A stretch of 64,000 nt of DNA, from NCBI RefSeq assembly GCF_016925555.1, contig NZ_CP070479.1:434001-498000 (forward strand). Reading direction: 5' to 3'. This document shows positions 25,000 through 33,211 of this stretch, piece by piece. The notes under the pieces were generated by a model, which made no database searches, was not told the DNA's origin, and worked only from the letters and a program-made list of their open reading frames with translations. Both the position numbers and the translations under genes were made by a program. Within the stretch, counting starts at the first letter, position 1. The number at the start of each line of letters is the position of its first letter. Source of the DNA: Mycoplasma tauri. Lineage in GTDB: Bacteria > Bacillota_I > Bacilli_A > Mycoplasmatales > Metamycoplasmataceae.

Positions 25000-26364
25000 A
25001 TGAAAAAAATCATTAAAATTAACATTATAGGATTATCGCCAATAGCATCATTAACTATGATTCCGCTATTAACTATTTCTTGTTCTAATGTAAGCAGTAA
25101 AGAAAAAGATAAAACAAAAGTTACAACTTCTTCGACTACAACAGAATCTGATAAAAAAGAAACTACAGGCACTTCAAATCCTACTAAAGATGAAGAAGAT
25201 AAAAAAGAAAAAGGGTCATCAACAGGCACAACTTCTTCGACCACAACAACAGAATCTGATAAAAAAGAAACTACAGGCACTTCAACTCCTACTAAAAATG
25301 AAGAAGATAAAAAGGAAAAAGGCTCTTCAACAGACTCAACTTCTTCGACTACAACAGAATCTGATAAAAAAGAAAAAGGGTCATCAACAGGCACAACTTC
25401 TTCGACCACAACAACAGAAGCTAGCAAAACAGAATCTCCAGGTACTTCAAATCCTACTAAAGATGAAGAAGATAAAAAAGAAAAAGGCTCTTCAACAGGC
25501 ACAACTTCTTCGACAACAACAACAACAGAATCCGGTAAAACAGAAACTCCTGGCACCTCTACTCCTATTAAAAATAAAGAAGATAAAAAAGAAAAAGAGT
25601 CATCAACAGACTCAACTTCTCCAACCACAACACCAGAAGCTGGTAAAACAGAAGCTCCTGCTGAAACAGAAAAAGACAAAAATAAAGAAGGCTCTTCATC
25701 TGGGACAACAAAAAGAGAAGAAGAACAAAGTGATGCACCTTCAAACAACACAATGTTAGAAGAAGATAAAAAAGCTTATGAAAATTCATTGAAAGTTGCT
25801 AATGAATTTTTAACTTCTCACACTGATCAAGACATGTATGGTGAAATTAATAAAAAACTAAGTGCAGAAATTGAAAAAGCAAAATCAGCTTTAGCAGAAA
25901 CACAAACAAAAGAAAAATATTTAAGCTCTAAATCTCTTTTAGATTCAGCATTAGAAAAAGCTAAAAATGATGTAAATGTAGTAAATAATAAATTAACTCC
26001 TACTAAAAGTTGAATTAATGGTGGATATATTAATTTTAATTTAAAAACATCTAAGGAAAATTTTGAAAAAATTAAAGATAATCATTTTAGTATGTTAATA
26101 AATATTACTAAAGAAAATGGGCAACAAGTAGAAGCAAATGACTCTGCAGGAACTTATCATTTAAGAAATAAGGCTGTGCATATAGCAAATCCGAAAGTAA
26201 AAAATGGATTAGTAACATTTGAAATGTCAACTCATAGTTATTTTGATCATAGAACATCTCCTCCAAAAGGATCTTATAGAATTGTTTCACTATGAGATAA
26301 ATCAGACAATAAAAAAACTAATTTATTAACTAAAGCAACACAACCAGTTACAGTTAATTATTAG
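25000..26364 (+). CDS. Repeat-containing surface lipoprotein
   Basis: A 454-residue lipoprotein. The second of two adjacent ATGs is preferred (AAGG 5 bases upstream; 24997 is the other). The lipobox ends LLTISC (Cys 28). Residues about 42-240 are tandem repeats very rich in Thr, Ser, Lys and Glu. A helical segment follows (about 250-330) and then a beta-rich C-terminal domain (about 335-454). The repeats would form an extended stalk on the cell surface. The structure resembles size-variable mycoplasma antigens; no function is recognised. It is a one-gene unit with a strong terminator. Confidence 0.88.
25123..25713 (+). repeat. In-frame tandem repeats (about 36 codons each) in lipoprotein gene
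   Basis: The landmark acttcttcgac, or its start acttct in the last copy, recurs at 25126, 25231, 25339, 25396, 25504 and 25615. Spacings are 105, 108, 57, 108 and 111 bases, all multiples of three. One unit is internally shortened to 57. ACA (Thr) runs of variable length account for the 105/108/111 differences. Confidence 0.9.
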
Positions 26365-26368
26365 TTTC

Positions 26369-26412
26369 AATCAAATACAACACAATAAAAATGTATTGTA
26401 TTTGATTTTTTT
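26369..26412 (+). terminator. Terminator after repeat lipoprotein
   Basis: A 12-bp perfect inverted repeat (26369-26380 with 26396-26407) followed by a T-run, starting 4 bases after the stop codon. Confidence 0.88.
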
Positions 26413-26446
26413 ATTAAAAATTTTCCCTCATAATTTTCAACAAAAT

Positions 26447-26496
26447 AAAAAAACTAAACTTCATTTAGCTTGTTAACTAAAATAGTTTAGTTTTTT
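26447..26496 (-). terminator. Terminator of the dcw operon (after ftsZ)
   Basis: Inverted repeat AAAAAACTAAAC/GTTTAGTTTTTT (arms 26447-26459 and 26485-26496) with a long loop and T-run on the minus strand. Its upstream arm touches the ftsZ stop codon. Confidence 0.7.
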
Positions 26497-27628
26497 ATTC
26501 TTCAAAAAATAATGGAAATCTTTCTTCAGTTTCATCATCATGTTCTGCTGTGAAACTTGTTGTTTCATGATCTTCTATTATTTCTTCTTCATGAAGTGTA
26601 TCCTTTTCATTCATGCTTTTTTCAATATTATTACTATTATTATTTAATAAGTCATATGCGCTAAATTCACCTTGACCAGCTAAAAAATTCATAATAAAGA
26701 ATGATTCTCTAGTGTCATTTTTAACACTCTTGATCATGCCTGTTTTTATGAAAACATCATCATTAAGGTACTCTTGAAGCATATCAATAGCTTGACTTAC
26801 TTCACCTAAAGTTCCTTTTGAATCAAGTTTAAATGAAACTATAACGTTTTTAAATTGTGGATTCAATTTATCTAAGTTATTTTCTTTAATTATCTGTAAA
26901 ACAGCTTGTTTCACTCGTTCATTGCCAGATGTTTGCACATGGGTAGCAACTGTATTTTTACCATTTGAAATAAGGTTTTTAAAATCGTTGAAATCAACAT
27001 TTATATCTCATTCTTTGTTAAGAATTTCATCTATTGTTCTAATCAAATTGATTAGCTGCTTATTTGCCATTTTAAATGCAGCATCAATTGGTAATTGACT
27101 ATATGAATTGAAAATTTCCTGATTAGATATTACAATATATGAGTTAGCAACTTCTTTAATTTCTTCCAATCCTTTATTTGCAATATTTAATTTTAATTTA
27201 CCTTCAAAACTAAAAGGGGTAAATAGAACAGCTATTGTTAAAATATTCATATCTCTAGCAATTTGAGCAATTGCACTAGTTGCACCTGTACCGGTACCTC
27301 CACCAAGACCTGCTGTTATGACAAGAACATCAGTACCTTCTAAAGCTTCTTTTATTTCCTTTTGAGAATTAAAAGCGCATTCTTTGCCAATTCTTGGATC
27401 ACTACCAGACCCGTAACCTCTGCTTTGCTCGCTAGTTAACAAAATTTTATTTTTGCATTTATTTTTTGAACTTTCTAAATCTTGAATATCCGTATTAATT
27501 ACTCATAAATCAATATCAGTATTTTCAACACTGTTATTATCAATTAAATAATTAACAGCATTAGTACCTGCACCGCCAATGCCAAATACTTTGACTTTTA
27601 TATTCTTATTTTCCGATTTTAAGTCCAT
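26495..27628 (-). CDS. ftsZ: Cell division GTPase FtsZ
   Basis: Tubulin-like GTPase forming the division ring. 377 residues. The start ATG at 27626-27628 follows AAAGGA. The N-terminus has VFGIGGAGTNAVNYL, the nucleotide-binding G-box is LGGGTGTGATSA, and the T7-loop region includes NVDFNDFKNLI (Asp needed for GTP hydrolysis). The C-terminal tail is acidic, ending FPLFFEE, without a clear conserved FtsA-binding peptide. Last gene of mraZ-rsmH-ftsA-like-ftsZ, 19 bases after its neighbour. Confidence 0.96.
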
Positions 27629-27647
27629 GTGCTATCCTTTCTTTTAA

Positions 27648-28865
27648 TTAAATATTGAGTCATTTTTTATGGAAAGAATTTAAAATTTTGTTGATTGTTG
27701 TATTATTCTTAACTTCTGCCAATGGTATAGTATCTAATAATTCTAATTGAATATCACGTTTTTGAGCATACTCATTAGCTATATAAGTAGCTCCTAAAAA
27801 GTGATTGTCAATTTTGCTAATTATTGATTCTCTATTGTCTAATTCAGAGATAGTAATACCTCTAAAAATATCTTTTAGTACGTCAACAACAAATGCTGAA
27901 TGTTTTCCTGAAACAATTATTTCATAACTTGGATATGAAGCTCCAATTTCTATTTTTTCTTTTATAAGTCTTCCAACTTGTTTAATTGCTGTTTCAAAAA
28001 TTTTATAAATTTTTTTATCAATGAACCTATCATCAAGACTTTTTAGTAAATCAAAATTATTATTTATTGCATCAATTTGCAATGAAAAGTTATCATTAGA
28101 TACACTTGTAAGCTTGCTTAATACTTCAAGTATAGCTTTAGTTTTTATTCTTGTTTTATCATAAAAAAATGTGTTGTCATTTATTTGACCAATAACATTT
28201 ATAAAGTTTCACGAAAAGTTTAAAGTGAATTTAAATTTATTATCTGGTTTTTGAAGATCTAAACATTGTGATTTTAAAAACACATGTTTAATAGTAATAT
28301 TGAAAGTTTTGATTTTATTTATCAAACTTACAATATCTGATTCTTTGCTAAAAGTTATTAATTTTTGATGTGTAATTAATTTTGATCCTGATTTATTTAC
28401 AGGCATATCACCATATTGTTTAGAAAAACCATTTTCGTCTTTAATTTCATACAAAAAAGTTTTATAACTTAATATAAATCTATTTATTTTAGATTCAAAA
28501 TTAGACATTTTTTCATTATATTCACTTATAGTTTTTTCATTAACCTTTTTATTCTCCAAATCAAAACAATGATTTGAATCTAAAAACTGTAAATCATTAA
28601 TTTTACTATTTGCATAAGCATCATCAATAATTGCTATGTAAGAAATATTTGTTTTTTGCTTGTTTTTTTTATTTTGATTACTAATATAATTTTTGGCTTC
28701 TTTAATAATAGATTCTAATTTTGCTAAATCATCTATTTTATAGTCGCAAATATTATTAATAACAGAAAAGAAATGGCCACCAATATAAGTTGAAAGAACA
28801 AATTGAACTTGACTTTTCTTTATATAAAATAAGCCAAAATAATCTTGTTTTTCAACTCTATTCAT
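27648..28865 (-). CDS. FtsA-like / dcw-cluster protein (divergent)
   Basis: 405 residues between rsmH and ftsZ, the place of ftsA in many bacteria and of the MG223-type gene in M. genitalium. The second ATG is preferred as the start (AAGGAG 6 bases upstream). The N-terminus FGLFYIKKSQVQFVLST could be the first beta strands of an actin-like fold. Near the C-terminus YEIIVSGKHSAFVVDVLKDIF followed by LGATYIANEY resembles the adenosine motif and following helix of FtsA. The middle is Lys/Asn-rich and unalignable by eye, and no amphipathic membrane-binding tail is evident. FtsA homology is suggested by position and weak motifs only. Confidence 0.6.
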
Positions 28866-28891
28866 AGGCATCTCCTTTCTAAAATAATTAA

Positions 28892-29800
28892 CTAAAATAT
28901 TTTTGTAAGCACTCTAAGTTTTGCACTTCTTGCTCTATTATTACTTACTAATTCATTTTTGCTTGGATTATATACTTTAACACTATATTGTTTTACTTCA
29001 TTAACTGGTAATTTTGATGGCAGCTTATTCTTCGTAAGTTGGCCAAAAAAGCTTTTAACAATTTTGTCTTCCAATGAATGAAAGGATATAACTGCTAATG
29101 ATGCACCAGGTTTTAAAAAACTTATAGCGTCATTTAACATAGTTTTAATAGAATCAAATTCATTATTAACTTCAATTCTGATAGCCTGAAAAACTGCCTT
29201 CGCTGGGTTTTTTTCTTTTAACAATTTAGCTGGATATGCTTTTTTTATTATGTTTACTAACTCTAAAGTAGTTTTAATTGGTCTATTATTAATGATGGCA
29301 TTCGCAACTTTATGAGAAAGTTTTACCTCTGCGTAATCATTAAATATTTTTACCAATCTATCTATTTCATAGTTATTTACAATAAATTCAGCATCGAGCT
29401 CTTGACTACTATCCATACGCATGTCTAGACGCGAGTCTTTGTTATAACTAAAACCTCTATCACCATTATCAACTTGTGGACTTGAAATTCCTAAATCTGC
29501 AATTATGCCATCAACAGATGTAATTTTCATTTTTTCTAATTCTTCTTTTATATTTGCAAAATCTGAATGAATTAGATGAAAATTGTTATTGATTTTTTCT
29601 AATCTCTTTCGACTTTCTTCTATCGCAAAGTTATCTTTATCAAAACCAATTAAATATCCATTTGTTAGCATTTTTAAAATTTTAGAAGAATGTCCGCCCA
29701 TACCCAAAGTTAGATCTAAATAAATCCCATTTGGTTTGATTTTTAGTGAATTAATTACTTCATCTAGCATTACTGATTTATGTTCATTTTGCATAATCAT
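28892..29800 (-). CDS. rsmH: 16S rRNA (cytosine-1402-N4)-methyltransferase
   Basis: Methylates C1402 in the ribosomal decoding centre. 302 residues, usual length. Starts MIMQNEHKSVMLDEVI; the SAM motif is YLDLTLGMGGHS, followed by GFDKD, and IIADLGISSPQVD and SRLDMRMD are hallmark blocks. The C-terminal NNRARSAKLRVL motif is intact. Its ATG overlaps the mraZ stop (TAATG), so the two are translationally coupled. Confidence 0.97.
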   Translation of the reverse strand: MIMQNEHKSVMLDEVINSLKIKPNGIYLDLTLGMGGHSSKILKMLTNGYLIGFDKDNFAIEESRKRLEKINNNFHLIHSDFANIKEELEKMKITSVDGIIADLGISSPQVDNGDRGFSYNKDSRLDMRMDSSQELDAEFIVNNYEIDRLVKIFNDYAEVKLSHKVANAIINNRPIKTTLELVNIIKKAYPAKLLKEKNPAKAVFQAIRIEVNNEFDSIKTMLNDAISFLKPGASLAVISFHSLEDKIVKSFFGQLTKNKLPSKLPVNEVKQYSVKVYNPSKNELVSNNRARSAKLRVLTKIF

Positions 29801-30228
29801 TATTCTTTCTCAGCTAATTTCTGAGCTGCTATTTGAATTGAATTAACATCAAGATTTGATTCATATTCAGCATATTTTTCGGCGCCTCATAATTCTACAA
29901 GATCGCCAACACCAATAAGTAACACTTCTTTTTGGATAGCAGCATGGCTTAAATATTGTTTAGGAATGATGAAACGTCCTTGAGAATCCAATTCGATTTC
30001 TTGTGTCTTTCCCAATCATGCACGTCTAATTAGTCTAGCTTCAGTACTAAATTGGCTTTGAGAAATCAACTTTGTACTAAATGCACTAAAAGATTCTTCA
30101 CTTCTAAGCTCAATCACATTATCTAGACCTATTGTGATGTAAAACTTCACGCCCAAACCATCGCGTAATTTTGTTGGAATAGCTATTCTGTTTTTAGCAT
30201 CAATTTGTCTCGTAAATTGTCCGTACAT
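29800..30228 (-). CDS. mraZ: Transcriptional regulator MraZ
   Basis: First gene of the division cluster and, in other bacteria, its own regulator. 142 residues with the two SpoVT/AbrB-like halves: MYGQFTRQIDAKNRIAIP and, after one TGA-coded Trp, IELDSQGRFIIPKQY. The start is chosen at MYGQF, which fits the family; an upstream in-frame extension would add about 55 residues of unrelated hydrophobic sequence. Three MraZ-type boxes lie just upstream. Confidence 0.97.
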
Positions 30229-30234
30229 TATTTT

Positions 30235-30265
30235 CCACTTTCCTCCACTATCCACCACTATTATA
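30235..30265 (-). promoter_or_regulatory. mraZ promoter (-10) and three MraZ boxes
   Basis: On the minus strand TATAAT (30260-30265) is followed directly by three direct repeats of AGTGG at exactly 10-base spacing (30255-30259, 30245-30249, 30235-30239). This agrees with the GTGG-type tandem boxes described for MraZ in mollicutes. A further AAAGTGT lies upstream at about 30280-30287. Confidence 0.8.
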
Positions 30266-30354
30266 CACATATAAAAATTACACTTTTGATAAAAAAATAA
30301 AATAAGTTTTTCAAGGAAATTATTAATAATTCCTAAAATTAAAATAAAAAAAAT

Positions 30355-30380
30355 AAAAACCCTAAAAAATAGGTTTTTTA
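30355..30380 (-). terminator. Possible terminator hairpin upstream of mraZ
   Basis: AAAAACC pairs with GGGTTTTT on the minus strand and is followed by T-rich sequence. The 200-base gap around it (30266-30505) has no gene visible; this hairpin sits between the dcw promoter and the tRNA-Trp terminator. Confidence 0.4.
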
Positions 30381-30506
30381 GTAAAAATTGCATTAAAAAA
30401 GTAAAAAAATATTTCTGATAAATTATTTTTTAAAATTTCCACTTTTAAACTTCTTTGAATTAATTAAATTTAATAACCAAAAAACACAAAAATTAAATTA
30501 ATAAAA

Positions 30507-30526
30507 AAATAACACTGAGTGTTACT
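30507..30526 (-). terminator. Terminator after tRNA-Trp
   Basis: Inverted repeat TAACACT/AGTGTTA (30510-30516 with 30518-30524) followed by a T-run on the minus strand, directly after the tRNA 3' end. Confidence 0.75.
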
Positions 30527-30532
30527 TATTTT

Positions 30533-30606
30533 TGGCGGGAGTTAAAGGAATCGAACCCTTGCAAGCAGTTTTGGAGACTGCAGTACTGCCATTATACTAA
30601 ACTCCC
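30533..30606 (-). tRNA. tRNA-Trp (anticodon CCA)
   Basis: 74 bases with encoded CCA. Acceptor GGGAGTT pairs with AACTCCC, the D-stem is GTAT/GTAC, the anticodon stem GCAGT/ACTGC encloses loop CTCCAAA, giving anticodon CCA, and the T-loop is GTTCGATTC with 5-bp AAGGG/CCTTT stem (one wobble). It decodes UGG. Since UGA is the main Trp codon here, a second tRNA-Trp with anticodon UCA must exist elsewhere. It begins 10 bases after the ychF stop and is probably processed from the ychF transcript. Confidence 0.95.
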
Positions 30607-30616
30607 ATATAAACGG

Positions 30617-31720
30617 CTATTTGCCAAACTTAAAGTGGCAAACATCACCATCTTGCATAACATAATTTTTACCTTCACTACGTAATTTACCAGCATTTTT
30701 AGCGCCTAATTCACCATTATAATTAATATAATCGTTATAACTTATTATATCTGCTTTAATAAATTTTTTCTCAAAATCAGTATGAATAATTCCAGCACAT
30801 TGGGGAGCTTGCATTCCATTTTTATAAACCCAGGCCCTAACCTCAATCTCACCTGCAGTGAAATATGTTTTCAAATTTAAAAGTTCAAAAGCAGCACGAG
30901 CTAAAATATCTATTCCGCTCAATTGAATATTATATGTTGATAATCATTCATGAACATCATTATCATCTAATTGAGATAATTCTGATTCCAATTGAACACA
31001 AATAGGAATTATTTTTTCATCTGCTTTTAATGATTGCTTAAGTTGTTGATAAAGTGGTTGATTTTCATAATCTGTTATTTGATCTGTTGATAAATTTGCG
31101 ACATAAATTACAGGTTTAGCTGTTAAAAGATGATAATTTTTAACAGCTTTTAACTCATCATCAGACAAGGAATCAAGCAATACTCTTGCAGGTTGTTCTG
31201 ATTCTAAAGTTTTCTTTAATTTTTGAGCTAAATTTTCTTCCAAAATGGCAATTTTATCGCCTGATTTTGCTTTTTTTTGTACGCGAGAAATTACATTATT
31301 TATAGTTTCTAAATCAGCTAATATTAGCTCAAGATTTATAACATTTTTATCATTTACAGGATTAACTTCATTAGCAACATGCATAATTTCCTTATTTTCA
31401 AAGCATCTAACTACATGAATTACTGCATCAACTTCTCTTATATTTGCTAAGAATTTATTTCCAAGACCTTCTCCTCTTGATGCGCCTTGAACTAATCCGG
31501 CTATATCAACAAAATCAAAAGTTGCAGGGATAATTTTTTTAGGATTAACAATTCTTGCCAAATTAGTTAATCTTTCATCTTTTAATTCAACACTGCTAAT
31601 ATTAGGATCAATAGTTGTAAAAGCATAGTTAGATGACTCTACTTGATGTTTAGTAACAGCACTAAAAAGTGTACTTTTTCCAACATTTGGTAAACCAATA
31701 ATTCCTGCTTTAAGACCCAT
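30617..31720 (-). CDS. ychF: Redox-regulated ATPase/GTPase YchF (Obg family)
   Basis: 367 residues, the normal length. The P-loop is GLPNVGKST, switch II DIAGLVQGAS, and the nucleotide-specificity position reads NLST instead of NKxD, which in this family gives a preference for ATP. The C-terminal TGS-like domain includes ILARAAFELLNLKTYFTAG and GDVCHFKF. Ribosome-associated by family knowledge. One in-frame TGA Trp. The ATG is preceded by AAGGAGA. Confidence 0.96.
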
Positions 31721-31753
31721 AAAATCTCCTTATTTTTTATTTTTAATAATAAA

Positions 31754-32539
31754 TTATTTTTGTATTATTGACACAATTATTTTATTAATTTGTTTATTTA
31801 AATCTTTGAAATTTTCATTAATCATATTGCCAAAATTATAAAAAGCATCACTATGGTTTCTATGAATTTCATGAACTAGTTCATGTAAAATAATTGTATC
31901 TATAAACTTTTCATCAAGAGCTATCATTTTAACATCGTATATTATTTTACTAGTTCGTAAATGTTTTTTGTAATTAGTTCCTCATGCAGTATTTTTTAAA
32001 TTAATAGAAAAAAGAGGATTATTTATTTTTACACCAAAATTGTTGATTTTATTAGTATATTCAAATTGTTTACTTACTACATATTTTTCTAAAATTCTTT
32101 TAAGTGTGTATAAAAAAACTTTTTTTCTTAATTCATCATTTATTTTTAGCAATTGATTGCAATATATTGTAAGCTGTGAATTTATCTCATCAAATTTAAA
32201 ACTATGAGACAGTCTTGGATTATAGTTTCAAATTAAACTAATAGGCCTGCCAAATAGAACTATTTTATGATTATCAGCAGAATAAGAAAGATTAATATTA
32301 ATTACTTTTTTGGCTTTTTTGTTTGCTTTTTCTAATAATTTAAAAATTAAGCTCTCAATGTTGTAATTAGTATATATCTGAGAATTAAAACTAACCAAAC
32401 TACTTGAAATAGTTACAATATTTTCATTCTTAAGTGAAACATTTATATTTTTTAAATGGGGTTTATATGTATGAAAAATTAAAAATTCATTGTTTAAATA
32501 TTGAATTTTCTTTATAAAAGTAGATTTATTACTTGACAT
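31754..32539 (-). CDS. YgjP-like (DUF45) metallopeptidase-type protein
   Basis: 261 residues. The C-terminal part has HELVHEIHRNHSDAF, the HExxH-plus-His zinc motif of the YgjP-like DUF45 family, related to WLM/SprT domains. The N-terminal half is Asn/Lys-rich with beta strands and no signal peptide. SprT-type domains can cut DNA-protein crosslinks, and its neighbours uvrA and uvrB suggest repair, but this link is inference. It overlaps the NERD gene by 11 bases, so both are translated as a unit. Confidence 0.82.
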
Positions 32540-33194
32540 TTTGGTTAATTATCTTTTCAAATTTTTTCATATCTTTAATAGATTTTGTTCTACTTAAATT
32601 AACAATATCAATAACAGCCTTTGTTTCTTCAAATGACATATTAGCCTCATCTGCCATATCATTATCAACTTCTTTTAATATATTGTCTATTTTTTCAACA
32701 TTAGTAATTATTGACCATGAGTCTTGATGGCTAATATCATATGTTGTTTCATTTGGAAAAATAAGCAGTGAAAAAACAGGAACGTTAAAATTACACATTT
32801 TATAAAAATGTTGTATATGACGGAAATTTTGAATTAATGGATTCTTAATTTTAATTTCTTTTCTATTATTTTTAAGCGTAAGATTATCAGAAAAAGACTC
32901 ACCGTAAATGTGCCCATTTAAATATTTAATTTCTACAATGAAAACAGCTTTGTCACCAACTAAAATGGCATCCATTTCAAAAAAATGATTTGACGAATAT
33001 TTAAACAGCCCACCATTTAAAAACTTATAGTTATTATTTTTTGCAAAAGTTATTAATTGATTTTTTGTTTGGTCTTCAAATTTTAAACCAATAGTATTTC
33101 TTTTTTTATTTTTAAAATAGAACCAAAAGTAAAAAAATAAAGCAAAAAATAATAAAATTGTTGTAAAAACAATAGCAATAACTAATCCATACAT
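32529..33194 (-). CDS. Membrane-anchored NERD-domain protein
   Basis: 221 residues. One transmembrane helix (about residues 3-28) and then a basic patch, so the rest faces the cytoplasm. A NERD (nuclease-related) domain follows: FEMDAILVGDKAVFIVEIK then NGHIYGE, where Asp and E-x-K match the nuclease-like active-site pattern. The C-terminal 50 residues are helical and acidic. The family's substrate is unknown. Its ATG is preceded only weakly by a ribosome binding site, and uvrA ends 17 bases upstream of it. Confidence 0.82.
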   Translation of the reverse strand: MYGLVIAIVFTTILLFFALFFYFWFYFKNKKRNTIGLKFEDQTKNQLITFAKNNNYKFLNGGLFKYSSNHFFEMDAILVGDKAVFIVEIKYLNGHIYGESFSDNLTLKNNRKEIKIKNPLIQNFRHIQHFYKMCNFNVPVFSLLIFPNETTYDISHQDSWSIITNVEKIDNILKEVDNDMADEANMSFEETKAVIDIVNLSRTKSIKDMKKFEKIINQNVK

Positions 33195-33211
33195 AGTTTA
33201 AATTATAACCT

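Noticed and set aside
24978-25751. 257-codon minus-strand open frame opposite the repeat lipoprotein
   Set aside because: It mirrors the repeats of the real gene, is a Val/Ser/Leu low-complexity artefact and has no start signal.
25190-25759. 189-codon frame in another plus-strand phase of the same repeats
   Set aside because: Lys/Gln/Leu-only composition produced by reading the repeat out of frame.
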